Notes: generated by a model from the sequence alone, not told the origin. A stretch of DNA of 64,000 nt from Myxococcota bacterium (GCA_963169045.1 CAUJDF010000079.1:124001-188000), one strand, 5' to 3'; positions 39,751 to 51,203 are shown, counted from the stretch's first letter. Translations and numbers: made by a program.

Positions 39751-40077
39751 ATGCGAGTGGTACTTTGCAACGCCCCGGCCGAGAAGGCCCCCGAGATCGC
39801 GCGGACGCTCGTCGAGCGCCGCAAGGCCGCCTGCGTCAACCTGCTGCCCGGCGTGCGCAGCTTCTACCGCTGGGAGGGCAGGATCTGCGACGACGCCGAG
39901 GTCACGATGCTGATCAAGGTGGCGGCCACGGGCGTGCTCGACCTGCGCGACGTGCTGCTCGAGCTGCACCCGTACGAGGTGCCCGAGATTCTGGTGCTCG
40001 GCATCGACGCCGAGACGTCGCACCGGCCCTACATCGACTGGGTGCGGAAGGAGAGCCACCCCCTCACCGAGGAGTGA
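39751..40077 (+). CDS. cutA: CutA1 family divalent-ion tolerance protein
   Basis: A 108-residue ferredoxin-like-fold protein that forms stable trimers. CutA1 was first linked to copper tolerance in E. coli, but its real role is unclear. Landmarks: LVERRKAACVNLLPGVRSFYRWEGRI, EVTMLIKV and HPYEVPEILVLGIDAETSHRPYIDWV. AGGAGG is 7 nt before the ATG. Single gene, divergent from the secernin gene and convergent with the next giant gene. Confidence 0.95.
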   Translation: MRVVLCNAPAEKAPEIARTLVERRKAACVNLLPGVRSFYRWEGRICDDAEVTMLIKVAATGVLDLRDVLLELHPYEVPEILVLGIDAETSHRPYIDWVRKESHPLTEE

Positions 40078-40101
40078 GGGGGCGGCGGCGTCGGGGACGC
40101 C

Positions 40102-43100
40102 TCAGCGGGCGCGGCGGCGGACGAGCCGAGCCATCGCGAGCAGGCCGAAGAGGGCGAGCGTGGCGGGGAGCTGGCGCTCTCCGGTCTGGTCGCACTCGCA
40201 GCCCGTGCCGGTCACGGTGTTCAGGCCGGGCTCGCCCGCGTCCGGCTCGGCCACGGCGCCGTCGGCCTCGGGGATGAACGCGTCGGGCTCCGCCGCGTCG
40301 GGGATCGCCGCGTCGGGGATCGCCGCGTCGGGGATCGCCGCGTCGGGCTCCGGCGCCGCGTCGGGCTCGGGGCCCGCGTCGGGGATGACCACCTCGTCCT
40401 CGACCGTGAAGGGCACGAAGTCGGACCAGGCCGACGTCAGGCCCTCCTCGTCGCGCGCCCGAATGCGCCACACGTACAGCCCGCCCTCGAGCACCTCGCG
40501 GTAGTCCGCGAACGTGCCGACCGTCTCGTGGGTCCAGAGCGCGGCCTCGCGGTTCTCGTTCGTGTACAGCTCGAGGTCGTAGGTGATCGCCTGCTCCTCG
40601 GGATCGGTCGACGCCGCCCAGAGGAAGCGGGGCGAAGGCTCCGAGATGGTGTTCGCCGCCGGGTTGAGCGGCGTCGGCACCGTCGGCGGCTCGTTCTGCA
40701 GGTCGACGCGGAAACGCGCCGTCGCCGGCGGGCCCGCCACGAACGGATCGCGGGCGCGGACGCGGACGAAGTAGACCGTGTTGTCGCGCAGCATGCCCGG
40801 CACCACCCAGCCCGTCTGACCGCCGCCGCCCTCCACGAGCTCGTCGGACACGATGGTGCCCTCCTCGCGGAAGGTGGGATCGGTCGAGATCTGGAACTGG
40901 TAGGTGAGGGCGTCGCCCTCGGGATCGGTCGCGTTGCCGGCGATCACCGTCAGCTCGAGCGCGCGCACGATCGAGGCGTGCTCGGGGAAGGTGATCGTCG
41001 GGGCCGAGGGCGCCTCGTTGGCCGAGTTGACCGTGAAGCGGACCTCGTCGGACCAGGCGCTGGCGGCGCCGAGCGCGTCGAGGGCGCGGCAGCGGGCGAA
41101 GTAGGTCTGGTTCTCCTCGAGGTTCTCGTTGAGGCCCAGGGTCGTGCTGCCGCCCTCGGCCTGCGCCCCGCGGACCGAGTCGACGAGGATCTCGAAGTCG
41201 CGGTCGCGCGCCACCTGGCACTCGAGCGACACGGTGTCGTTCGGGTCCGGATCGGTGGCGTTGCCGACGACGAGGTCGGGGCGCGGCGAGTCGACGGCGT
41301 CGCCGTTCTCGGGCCGCTGGATCCGCGGCCGGGTCGGCGGCGCGTTGACGGCGCTGACCGTGAACGACTCGGGCGCGGCGTACTCGCCGAAGCCGATGCC
41401 GTTGTGGGCGCGCGCCGTCCACCAGTAGGTGCGGTCGTCGTCGAGCACGTCTTCGGGCACCGTGAACCGCGTGCGGTCCTGCGCCTCCGGGACGAGGTTC
41501 TCGGAGACGAACACTTCGTCGGTGAGCGCCTCGTCGCCGTAGATGGCGTACTCGTACGAGAGCGGCCGGCCGAGGCCGTCGCGGGCGTTCTGCAGCACGA
41601 GCTCGGGGAGAAGGGTGTCGACGAGCGCGCCGTCGATCGGCGAGACGAGCACCGGCGGCGTCGCGCCGTCGTACGTGCCGGGATCGGTGCCGACGTCGAA
41701 TTCCTGGCAGTTGGTCAGGCCGTCGCCGTCGGGATCGGCGTTGCAGTCGTCCTCCGTCGGGTCGAGGCCGTTCTCGCGCTCGAACGTGTCGGGGATGCCG
41801 TCCTGGTCCTCGTCGATGAAGGCGGGGCGGCACGTCCAGCGCGTCTCGACCGAGGCGCCGTCGTCGTCGCTGACCTGCGCGGCGAAGTCGACGCGGCCGG
41901 CGATCGCCTGCTCGTACGTCGGCGTCCAGAAGATGGCGCACAGGTTGGCGTCGAAGGCTGCGCCGGGGATGTTGCCGAGCATCGCGCAGGTCAGGGGGTC
42001 GGCGAGGCCGCCCACGTCGTCGGCGATGAGCTGGAAGATGAGCGGGGTGCCCTCGAGGGACGGCGGGCACTCGATCGGCAGCACGGTCGGCGCCACGTTC
42101 GGCACCTCGATCGGCTCGGTGCGGCTGGCGGTCGAGCCGCCGTCGTCGTCGGACACGACGACGGTCGCGGTGTAGGTGCCGTTGTCGGGGTAGTGGCACT
42201 CCACGTCGCCCGTCGCGGCGTCGATGATGTCAAGGATGCCGTCGTCGTCGCAGTCGACGCTGTAGGTCAGCACGGCGTCGTCGCCGTCGGCGGCGTCGTC
42301 GGCGGTGATGCGCAGCCGCACCGGGCTGCCCTCGTCGGCGACCTCGACCTCGACGCCCGTGACCTCGGGGGGCCGGTTGGTGACGCGGACGCTGAACTCG
42401 GCGGACGCCTCGGCGCCGAGGTCGTCGGTCACGGCGAAGATGCAGGCGTACTCGAGGCCGTCGGCGGGCGCGTCGAGCGCCGTGGCGTCGATCTCGACGC
42501 GGCCGTCCTCGGTGGGGAGGAGCGTCAGGCCCTCGTCGCAGATCCACGTGTAGGTCAGCACGCCGCCCTCGGGATCGCTCGACAGGCTGCCGTCGACGAT
42601 CATCGTGGCGCCCTCGAACAGGCCGGGCTCGGCGGGATCGAAGACCGCCACCGGCGGCTGGTTCGGCACGATCGTGAAGCGGAAGGAGCGCGTGCTGCAG
42701 AGCGAACAGTCGCCCTCCTCGCAGTCCTCGTCGTGCACGCCGATCCAGGTGCCGTCGTCGCAGACGACCAGCTGGCCGGTGCGGTTCTGGCCGATCACCC
42801 AGTCCTCGGGGATGCGGTACTCGGCGCGCTCGCCCTCGGCCTCGAAACTTCCGTCGCCGTCGAGGTCCCAGGCCCAGAAGGTCACCCGGTCGCGGTCGAA
42901 GCCGTCCTGGGGCTCGTCGTCGCTGTCGGGGTCGTAGCTGCGGCTGCCGTCGAACGTGTACAGGCGGCCCGGCACGACCTCGTAGCTCGCGTTCGGATTG
43001 CCCGACGGGTGGTGCAGCGCCACCGGCGGGTGGTTGATGATCGACACGCGGATCACCACCGACTCGTTGTCGACCGACGTGCGGCCGAGGCGGTCCTCGA

Positions 43101-44979
43101 CCTGCAGCGTCACCACGAAGCTGCGCGGCGGCTCGCCGAAGGCCATCGGCGGCTGCGGGTGGTAGGCGAAGGTCGGGTGGAGGTTCTTGTCCTCGGTCTC
43201 GACCTCCCAGTGCATCTCCTGCAGGTCGACGCGCCCGTCGCCGTTGAGGTCCTCGGGCGCGACGTCGCCCTCGTCCTCGAAGTCGCCGTCCTCGTTGGCG
43301 TCGAGGCCGAGCGGGTAGTCGATGAAGTTCCAGCGGTAGCGGACGATGGGCACCGTCGGGTCGACGTTGAACGAGTTCGCGTGGTTGAACGAGACGAGGT
43401 CGCCCGGGCCGGCGTGGCGCGGATCGGCCTCGGCCACCGCCACCGGCGGCGCCTCGAAGATCGACGGGATGAGCACCAGGAGGCCGAGGCCGTGCACGAT
43501 CGGCCGCGTGCCCATCCACCGGTCGTCGTTCTGCCAGCGGCCGTTCGCGTCCTGCGTGCGCACGAGGAAGTCGACGTAGCGGGCGTACCAGTCGAGCCCG
43601 GCGGCGCCGATCTGCACGAAGGCCGGCACGAAGGAGCGCATGCCCTTCGAGATCTGGAACATCGCGTAGAAGTTCGCCTGCGTGCCGTTCGCGTTCAGAT
43701 TGCTGCCGCCCCAGCTGTCGGGGGTGATGTTGTCGAAGTTGCGCGCGAGGTAGTCGACCGTCGCCTGCACGCGGTCGTTGTCGGGGTTGCGGCCGAGGGC
43801 GAACCCGAGCGCGTTGAGCATCGCGCCGGAGCGCGAGTGGTTGGCGCCGCTGCTGTTCCAGGCGCGGTAGCCGTAGCCGCCGAAGAGGTTCTGGTTGCCG
43901 TCGCGGCTGGCGTCGTTGTAGCGCACGCCGTTGAAGGTGCGCTGCTTGACCCAGTCGGGCACCTGTACCCCGGCGTTGATCTCGGCGGCGAAGAGGCCGA
44001 CGGCGGCCCAGCCGACCTGGGACGAGTCGATCGCGCCCGAGTTCGGGCTGTAGTCCCAACCGCCGGCGATCTCGCCGTCGAAGGGGATGTCGGTCTGGGT
44101 CGCGAAGTGGTACTCGGCGCCGTCCTGCACCACGTCGCCGAGGCGACGCCCGCGCACCTCGGCGGGGCCGATGTTGTCGGGGACGACGTACTCCATGTCG
44201 CCCCAGCTGGCGATGGCCTCCAGGCACGGCCCGGTGCCGTAGTTCTCCTCGCTATTGCAGCGCAGACCGTAGCCGTTGCCGTTGATGTCCGGGTTCACCG
44301 GTTCCGCCGCCGGCGGCTGCGGGCCGATGTTCGACCGCGCCATCGTCGACAGGGTGTAGTGCAGCATCCACTGCACGTCCTCGATGTACGGGTCGACGTC
44401 GGGGTTCACGCCGGCGCGGTGGCCGCGGTTCATGAACGCCTGGGCGAAGATCGGCGTGTCGGGCAGGCCGTTCCACTGGGCGGTGCGGTTCGCCGGGTTG
44501 CGGCTCAGACTGATGTGGACGAGCCACAGGCCGTTGTCGATGGCGCGGTTGGCCCGCTGCGTGCGGGTCGGCTCGACGCGGACGCGGACGGGGAACTCCG
44601 CCGAGTCGGTGGGCGCGGCGTCGGTGGTGCCGCACCGGCCCTGCACGCGGGCGATGAAGAGCCGGTCGACCTCCTGGGCGGGGTAGGTGTACTTCGCCCC
44701 CAGGTTCCAGTGGTTCGGGGCGTTGGTCCAGGCGGTGTCGTAGTTGGTGTCGCCGTCGAAGTCCCAGCGGAACTGGACGGTCGTGGCGCTCGGGCAGTTG
44801 CGCGCCACCGCCTGGAAGTAGTGCCACTGCTCGTTCACCGCGTCGCGGGGCACGTCCGGGCTCGTCGCCACCCACGGCACGGTCAGCACGGCGAACGCCG
44901 GCTGCTCCTGCGCGTCCGCGCCTGCTGCCGCCGCCAGCGCCGCCAGCGGCAGCGCCCATCGAAGCCACGTGCCTCGCAT
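40102..44979 (-). CDS. Giant exported toroid/PKD/FN3 protein with MYXO-CTERM-like tail
   Basis: This 1625-residue secreted protein has a Sec signal ending GADAQ. Residues about 140-500 read like an alpha/alpha-toroid (terpene-cyclase/prenyltransferase-type) repeat domain. PKD-like beta domains (about 530-1040) follow, with FDGSRSYDPDSDDEP and VDGSLSSDPEGG motifs. Next are a calcium-binding-type DEDQDGIPD...DPDGDGLTNCQE block (about 1050-1095) and four FN3-like repeats with PxxPxNG(D/A)xV openings. An acidic 'PDAAI' linker, encoded by tandem 15-bp repeats near 40300-40345, leads to a C-terminus of CECD, a membrane helix and RRRAR. That tail matches MYXO-CTERM logic: surface display after sorting. 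GGGGGAGG precedes the ATG. Confidence 0.82.
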   Translation of the reverse strand: MRGTWLRWALPLAALAAAAGADAQEQPAFAVLTVPWVATSPDVPRDAVNEQWHYFQAVARNCPSATTVQFRWDFDGDTNYDTAWTNAPNHWNLGAKYTYPAQEVDRLFIARVQGRCGTTDAAPTDSAEFPVRVRVEPTRTQRANRAIDNGLWLVHISLSRNPANRTAQWNGLPDTPIFAQAFMNRGHRAGVNPDVDPYIEDVQWMLHYTLSTMARSNIGPQPPAAEPVNPDINGNGYGLRCNSEENYGTGPCLEAIASWGDMEYVVPDNIGPAEVRGRRLGDVVQDGAEYHFATQTDIPFDGEIAGGWDYSPNSGAIDSSQVGWAAVGLFAAEINAGVQVPDWVKQRTFNGVRYNDASRDGNQNLFGGYGYRAWNSSGANHSRSGAMLNALGFALGRNPDNDRVQATVDYLARNFDNITPDSWGGSNLNANGTQANFYAMFQISKGMRSFVPAFVQIGAAGLDWYARYVDFLVRTQDANGRWQNDDRWMGTRPIVHGLGLLVLIPSIFEAPPVAVAEADPRHAGPGDLVSFNHANSFNVDPTVPIVRYRWNFIDYPLGLDANEDGDFEDEGDVAPEDLNGDGRVDLQEMHWEVETEDKNLHPTFAYHPQPPMAFGEPPRSFVVTLQVEDRLGRTSVDNESVVIRVSIINHPPVALHHPSGNPNASYEVVPGRLYTFDGSRSYDPDSDDEPQDGFDRDRVTFWAWDLDGDGSFEAEGERAEYRIPEDWVIGQNRTGQLVVCDDGTWIGVHDEDCEEGDCSLCSTRSFRFTIVPNQPPVAVFDPAEPGLFEGATMIVDGSLSSDPEGGVLTYTWICDEGLTLLPTEDGRVEIDATALDAPADGLEYACIFAVTDDLGAEASAEFSVRVTNRPPEVTGVEVEVADEGSPVRLRITADDAADGDDAVLTYSVDCDDDGILDIIDAATGDVECHYPDNGTYTATVVVSDDDGGSTASRTEPIEVPNVAPTVLPIECPPSLEGTPLIFQLIADDVGGLADPLTCAMLGNIPGAAFDANLCAIFWTPTYEQAIAGRVDFAAQVSDDDGASVETRWTCRPAFIDEDQDGIPDTFERENGLDPTEDDCNADPDGDGLTNCQEFDVGTDPGTYDGATPPVLVSPIDGALVDTLLPELVLQNARDGLGRPLSYEYAIYGDEALTDEVFVSENLVPEAQDRTRFTVPEDVLDDDRTYWWTARAHNGIGFGEYAAPESFTVSAVNAPPTRPRIQRPENGDAVDSPRPDLVVGNATDPDPNDTVSLECQVARDRDFEILVDSVRGAQAEGGSTTLGLNENLEENQTYFARCRALDALGAASAWSDEVRFTVNSANEAPSAPTITFPEHASIVRALELTVIAGNATDPEGDALTYQFQISTDPTFREEGTIVSDELVEGGGGQTGWVVPGMLRDNTVYFVRVRARDPFVAGPPATARFRVDLQNEPPTVPTPLNPAANTISEPSPRFLWAASTDPEEQAITYDLELYTNENREAALWTHETVGTFADYREVLEGGLYVWRIRARDEEGLTSAWSDFVPFTVEDEVVIPDAGPEPDAAPEPDAAIPDAAIPDAAIPDAAEPDAFIPEADGAVAEPDAGEPGLNTVTGTGCECDQTGERQLPATLALFGLLAMARLVRRRAR

Positions 44980-45121
44980 CGGGTATTCCTCCCCCGAGAA
45001 TTCCTCGCAAGAGTACAGAGGGGGCGCAAGATTACTCAAGGACTCCACCGACCCCCCTTCGCGCCCCTCGCCGAACCCGCCGGATAAGTCCCCTCGGTGT
45101 CCGCGCGGGTGTCTCGCGAAG

Positions 45122-45150
45122 TTGCCAGCCCCGTCCGACGCGCCGAGAAT
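45122..45150 (+). promoter_or_regulatory. Candidate sigma70-type promoter of the OmpA gene
   Basis: TTGCCA (45122-45127), 17 nt, then GAGAAT (45145-45150) match the -35/-10 consensus at 5/6 and 4/6 positions with ideal spacing. They are 27 nt before the ATG in the 197-nt divergent gap. The rest of that gap (44980-45121) shows only the ribosome site of the minus-strand gene and no further element that I can support. Confidence 0.4.
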
Positions 45151-45176
45151 GGCCGCGTCACGGTGTGAGGAAGATC

Positions 45177-47128
<1,952 letters not shown>

Positions 47129-47132
<4 letters not shown>

Positions 47133-47317
47133 GCGCCGACGGCCTCGAGAGCCGCATCATCGACCTCGAGATCCGGCTCACCCACCAGGACCGCCTGCTC
47201 GAAGAGCTCAACGACGTCATCATCGAGCAGCGTCGCCTCATCGACGATCTCCGAAAGCGTCTCGCGCGCCTCGAGGGTGGCGATGAGACGCCCGACGACG
47301 AGGCGGCCGACAGCTGA
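47129..47317 (+). CDS. slyX: SlyX-family small coiled-coil protein
   Basis: A 62-residue protein, easily missed. The frame ESRIIDLEIRLTHQDRLLEELNDVI and VIIEQRRLIDDLRKRLARLE matches SlyX (PF04102), a short two-helix coiled coil of unknown function. The TTG start at 47129 overlaps the OmpA stop by 4 nt (TTGA), so its translation would depend on ribosomes ending the OmpA message. No ribosome site of its own is seen. No in-frame ATG exists before the conserved part. An acidic tail (GGDETPDDEAADS) ends the protein. Confidence 0.82.
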
Positions 47318-47364
47318 GACGCGCGTCTCTTGCGACACTTCGGCCACCGTTGTTATGCATACGT

Positions 47365-47396
47365 CGCGCAGCGGAGGGGGAGGTCCCCCGTGCGCG
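47365..47396 (+). terminator. Hairpin between slyX and the heme lipoprotein gene
   Basis: CGCGCA (47365-47370) pairs with TGCGCG (47391-47396), and inside GGGGG pairs with CCCCC around loop AGGT. It could end the ompA-slyX transcript, although no T-run follows. Just upstream is an unusually A/T-rich patch (TTGTTATGCATA, 47350-47361) and TTGCGA at 47330, a weak -35/-10 candidate with 18-nt spacing. The hairpin may instead form the 5' end of the next transcript. Confidence 0.4.
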
Positions 47397-47419
47397 TTCC
47401 ATCCGGGGAGGCAACTGAA

Positions 47420-48292
47420 GTGATTCGTCACATCTTGTGGGCGGCAGTGGTGTCGCTGTGTGTCGTCGCGTGCGATGACGGCGGCGGAGACGACGACGGC
47501 GCCGGTGGCGCCGGTGGCGCTGGTGGCGCCGGTGGCGCCGGTGGAGAAGGCGGCGCCGGTGGAGAAGGCGGCGCCGGTGGAGCGGGCGGCGCCGGTGGAG
47601 CGGGCGGCGCCGGCGGGGCCGGAGGCCAGGGGGGTGCCGGTGGCGAAGGCGGCGCCGGTGGCGAAGGCGGTGCTGGCGGCGCCGGTGGTCAGGGCGGCAT
47701 GGGCGGCATGATGGGCACCCCCTGCGAGAACGCCTGCACCAAGCTGTTCAACTGCGCGGTCATCGACCAGCCGATGGACCTCTGCCCGGGCCTCGACGAG
47801 GACAGCCGCATGGCGTTCATCGAAGGCTGCATCCCGACGTGCGCGGACAACCCCGCGCTGCGCCCCATCGTCGAGCAGCAGGATGACTGCACGCAGCTCG
47901 TCAACACGCTCAAGGGGCTGTCGCCGGCGTTCGCCGACAGCTGCACCGACGAGGGCGGCATGGGGGGCGCGGGCGGCGGCCCCGGCGCGCCGACCGAAGA
48001 GGAGATCCAGGCGATCTTCAACGCGAACTGCAACGGCTGCCACATCGGCGGCGAGTCCGGCGAGCTGAGCCTCGCGGCGCCGTTCACCGCCGACACGGTG
48101 GGCGTGCCCTCCTCCCAGGCCAACCTCAACCGCATCGAGCCGGGCGACCGCGACGCCAGCTATCTGTTCCTGAAGATCACGGGGCGGCACCTCGAGGCCG
48201 GTGGCTCCGGCGGCCGCATGCCGCTCGGCGGCGCGCCGCTCGCGGAAGAAGAGATCGAGGCCATCGGTCAGTACATCGACAGCCTCGAGTGA
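47420..48292 (+). CDS. Gly-rich lipoprotein with a c-type heme motif
   Basis: A 290-residue lipoprotein; signal RHILWAAVVSLCVVAC. A stretch of about 75 residues made of GGA and GGE triplets (about 22-98) forms a flexible spacer. A Cys-containing helical domain follows (CENACTKLFNCAVIDQ...CIPTCAD...DDCTQ, six Cys, about 100-175). A C-terminal domain (about 190-290) has CNGCH, the covalent heme c site, and RMPLGG, whose Met is placed as sixth heme ligand. A surface-tethered monoheme electron carrier is inferred. The GTG start was chosen for GGGGAGG 9 nt upstream. The end abuts the convergent tldE stop with no gap. Confidence 0.78.
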   Translation: MIRHILWAAVVSLCVVACDDGGGDDDGAGGAGGAGGAGGAGGEGGAGGEGGAGGAGGAGGAGGAGGAGGQGGAGGEGGAGGEGGAGGAGGQGGMGGMMGTPCENACTKLFNCAVIDQPMDLCPGLDEDSRMAFIEGCIPTCADNPALRPIVEQQDDCTQLVNTLKGLSPAFADSCTDEGGMGGAGGGPGAPTEEEIQAIFNANCNGCHIGGESGELSLAAPFTADTVGVPSSQANLNRIEPGDRDASYLFLKITGRHLEAGGSGGRMPLGGAPLAEEEIEAIGQYIDSLE

Positions 48293-49621
48293 TCACACGC
48301 CGCTGATCTGTATCCCCTCGAAGACACAGGTGGGCGCGCGGGCCGAGCCGTTGGGCTCGGGGTCGCCGCCCACCGCCGCGAGCTGGCGCCAGATCTCGCC
48401 GAAGTTGCCCGCGACGTTGGCCTCGGCGAAGGGCTCGGCCAACAGACCGTTGCGGATCACCCGCCCGGCGCAGCCCATGCTGATCTCGCCCGTCGTCTCA
48501 TTGCTGTTGCCGCCGAGGAAGCGGTCGAGATAGACGCCCTCGCCGACCTCGCCCACGAGCGCCGTCAGATCGCGGTCGCCGTACGCCCACGAGAAGTTGT
48601 GGGTCGCCGCCGACGTGGGCTCCACGGCCATCTTGCGCGCGTAGTAGTCGTCGATCAGGTAGGTGCGCAGCACGCCCTCCTCGAGCAGCGGCCGGCGGCG
48701 CGTGGCGAAGCCGTCGCCGTCCCACAGCGCGCTGCCGAGGCCGCGCGGCACGTGGGGCTCGTCGATGAGGGTGAGCAGGGGGCTCGCGATGCGCTCGCCG
48801 AGCTTGCCGTCCCACAGGCTGCGTTTCTGCTGGAGCGACGAGCCGGCCAGCGGCGCCAGGAAGGCCCCGAGCAGGCGCCCGACCGCGCGCCGGTCGACCA
48901 CGATGGTGTAGCGACCGGTGGGCAGCTTGCCGGCGCCGAGCTGCGCGGCGGTCCGGGCGATGGCTTCGCGCGCCAGCTTCTCGGCCGGGTCGAGGTCCGC
49001 CGCGTGCCGGCGCACGGTGTAGCTGTAGCCCATCGGACGGCGCCCGTCGGGCTCCTTCACCGTGATCTGCACCGAGCGCGAGAAGCTGGTGCCGCTGGCG
49101 ACACCCTCGAAGCCGTTGGTGTGCACGCGCGCGCTCTGGCCGGCGTCGTCGGAGACGCCGCTCGTCACCGACACGATCGGCAGATCGCCGGCGTTCGCGC
49201 GCACGAGCTCCTCGAGGTGGCGCGACATCTCGAGGCGGCTCGGGGTGTCGACCTTCGCCTGCGTGGGATCGAACAGATCGAGGTCGACCTGCGCACGGCC
49301 CTCGTAGCGCTTCGGATCGGGCAGGCCGCGGTAGGGGTCGGGCTCGAGCAGGCGCGTCATCGCCACGGCCTCGGCGAAGAAGCGGTCGAGCGCCTCGGGC
49401 CGCAGGTCATTGGTGCTGCTGGCGCTGTAGCGGCCGTCGACGAAGAGCTCTGCGCTCAGCGAGCGGCGGGTGCGCTCCTGGACGCGCTCGAGGCGGCCGT
49501 CGCGCCACTCCACCTCGACGCCGCGGCTGCGCCCGACGACGATCTTGGCGTCGTCGGCGCCGTGGCGTTTCGAGAGCGCGGCGGCCTGGCGGGCGAGATC
49601 GAGAAGGTCTTGTTCGGTCAC
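48293..49621 (-). CDS. pmbA: TldE/PmbA-like protease subunit
   Basis: A 442-residue protein of the TldD/PmbA family. TldE (PmbA) is the non-metal partner that builds the peptide channel of the TldD/E heterodimer, which trims unfolded leader peptides such as microcin B17 precursor and CcdA. It lacks the HExxxH zinc site, as expected. Family segments are SLSAELFVDGRYSASSTNDLRPEAL and, near the C-terminus, RTYLIDDYYARKM and GNSNETTGEISMGCAGRVIRNG. It lies 4 nt after tldD on the same strand, an operon. No precursor-peptide gene is recognised nearby. Confidence 0.92.
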   Translation of the reverse strand: MTEQDLLDLARQAAALSKRHGADDAKIVVGRSRGVEVEWRDGRLERVQERTRRSLSAELFVDGRYSASSTNDLRPEALDRFFAEAVAMTRLLEPDPYRGLPDPKRYEGRAQVDLDLFDPTQAKVDTPSRLEMSRHLEELVRANAGDLPIVSVTSGVSDDAGQSARVHTNGFEGVASGTSFSRSVQITVKEPDGRRPMGYSYTVRRHAADLDPAEKLAREAIARTAAQLGAGKLPTGRYTIVVDRRAVGRLLGAFLAPLAGSSLQQKRSLWDGKLGERIASPLLTLIDEPHVPRGLGSALWDGDGFATRRRPLLEEGVLRTYLIDDYYARKMAVEPTSAATHNFSWAYGDRDLTALVGEVGEGVYLDRFLGGNSNETTGEISMGCAGRVIRNGLLAEPFAEANVAGNFGEIWRQLAAVGGDPEPNGSARAPTCVFEGIQISGV

Positions 49622-49625
49622 GGGA

Positions 49626-51152
49626 TCAGCCTTTGTTCACGCCGCCGACGGTGATCGCGCTGACGCGCACCGTGGGCATGCCCAGCGACACCGGCACGCT
49701 CTGGCCGTCCTTGCCGCACGTCCAGCCGCCATCGTCGAAGGCGAAGTCGTTGCCCACCATGTCGGTGCGCTCGAGGCACTGCGGCCCGTTCCCGATGATG
49801 TTGGTGTCCTTGATCGGGCGGGTCAGCTTGCCGTCTTCGATGAGCCGGCCGGTCTTGATGTAGAAGGTGAAGTCGCCGGCGCCGATCATCACCTGGCCGT
49901 TGGTGAAGGTCTCGGCGTACACGCCGCGCTTGACCGAGGCGATGATCTCCTGCGGGTCGCGGGGGCCGGGCAGCATGTAGGTGTTGCGCATGCGCGGCAC
50001 CGGCGGGTGCCGGAACGACTCGCGCCGGCCGTTGCCGGTGGGCGCCACGCCGTAGTGCAGCGCGCTGATCCGGTCGTGCATGTAGGTGCGCAGGACGCCG
50101 TCCTCGACCAGCGTGGTGCGCTGGCCGACGTTGCCCTCGTCGTCGACGTTGACCGCGCCGCGGTCGAACGGCCGCGTGCCGTCGTCGACGATGGTGACGT
50201 CCTTCGGCGCGATGACCTGGTTGAGCTTGTCGCTGTAGACCGACACGCCCTTGCGGTTGAAGTCGGCCTCCATGCCGTGGCCGATGGCCTCGTGCAGCAG
50301 GATGCCGGCCGAGCCGGCCGCGAGCACCACCGGCATCTCGCCGGCGGGCGCCGTCTCGGCGTCGAAGAGGAAGAGCGTGCGCTCGACCGCGTCCTTCGCG
50401 ATGCGCTCGACGCGGGCGTCGGTGAAGAACTCGAAGCCCTCGCGGCCGGCGAGATTGCAGCCGTTGGACTCGCGCTGGCCGTTCTGCTCCGCGGTGCAGT
50501 GGACCGTCAGCCGCGACATGGGCTGGCGGTCGAAGCTGAGATGGCCGTCGGAGTCGACCACCAGGATGGCCCCGTAGCTGTCGGCGTACCCCACGCGGAC
50601 CTTCGTCACGCGCGGGTCGGCGGCGCCCGCCAGCGCGTCGATGCGGCTGAGGATGGGCATCTTCTGCGCCACGCCGACCGTGCTCAGCGGCACCTTCACC
50701 TGGTACAGGTCGAGGTGCTTCTGGACCTGGAAGGCCGTCGGACCGGACCGCGAGGGCCCGTTCGCCACGGCGGCGGCGGTCGCGGCGGCCTCGCAGACGC
50801 GCTCCTTCGAGAGCTCCTCGGTATAGGCGTAGCCGGTCTGGTCGCCCTTGACCACGCGCACGCCCACGCCGAGCGAGACCGAGGTGTAGGCCCGGTTCAC
50901 CGCGCCGTCTTCCAGGCCGAGGCTGTTGCTGACCCGGTGCTCGAAGAAGAGCTCCGCCCAGTCGGCGCCGTGCATCAGCGCGCGGTCGAAGGCGGCGCGG
51001 AGGAGCGCCTCGTTCACGCCGAAGCGTTCGAAGTAGGCCAGCCCCCAGAGGCCGGCGTCGGGGTCGAGGGCGGCCTGGGACGCGGTGGCGCCGGCAAAGC
51101 CGCTCATCGTCAGGGTGGCGCCGTCCGGGCGCTGGCGGGGGTCGGAGGACAT
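49626..51152 (-). CDS. tldD: TldD metalloprotease
   Basis: A 508-residue cytosolic metalloprotease, active subunit of TldD/E. The zinc motif HEAIGHG (HExxxH) is intact near residue 275, and the third-ligand region with NTYMLPG and GVYAETFTNGQVMIGAGDFTFYIKTGRLIEDGKLTRPIKDTNIIGNG is typical. The start is somewhat uncertain: ATG 51152 gives 508 residues, whereas a Met 15 residues later (MSGFAG) gives a length nearer the family norm. Followed immediately by tldE. The pair probably degrades small exposed peptides, but its substrates here are unknown. Confidence 0.93.
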   Translation of the reverse strand: MSSDPRQRPDGATLTMSGFAGATASQAALDPDAGLWGLAYFERFGVNEALLRAAFDRALMHGADWAELFFEHRVSNSLGLEDGAVNRAYTSVSLGVGVRVVKGDQTGYAYTEELSKERVCEAAATAAAVANGPSRSGPTAFQVQKHLDLYQVKVPLSTVGVAQKMPILSRIDALAGAADPRVTKVRVGYADSYGAILVVDSDGHLSFDRQPMSRLTVHCTAEQNGQRESNGCNLAGREGFEFFTDARVERIAKDAVERTLFLFDAETAPAGEMPVVLAAGSAGILLHEAIGHGMEADFNRKGVSVYSDKLNQVIAPKDVTIVDDGTRPFDRGAVNVDDEGNVGQRTTLVEDGVLRTYMHDRISALHYGVAPTGNGRRESFRHPPVPRMRNTYMLPGPRDPQEIIASVKRGVYAETFTNGQVMIGAGDFTFYIKTGRLIEDGKLTRPIKDTNIIGNGPQCLERTDMVGNDFAFDDGGWTCGKDGQSVPVSLGMPTVRVSAITVGGVNKG

Positions 51153-51203
51153 GTGGGGGCACTCCGGGGCTCGGGCGGGCAAGGGACCGCCCGGGTCGGG
51201 GGT

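Noticed and set aside
40300-40345. Tandem 15-bp repeats as a regulatory element
   Set aside because: They lie in frame inside the giant gene and encode the repeated PDAAI linker.
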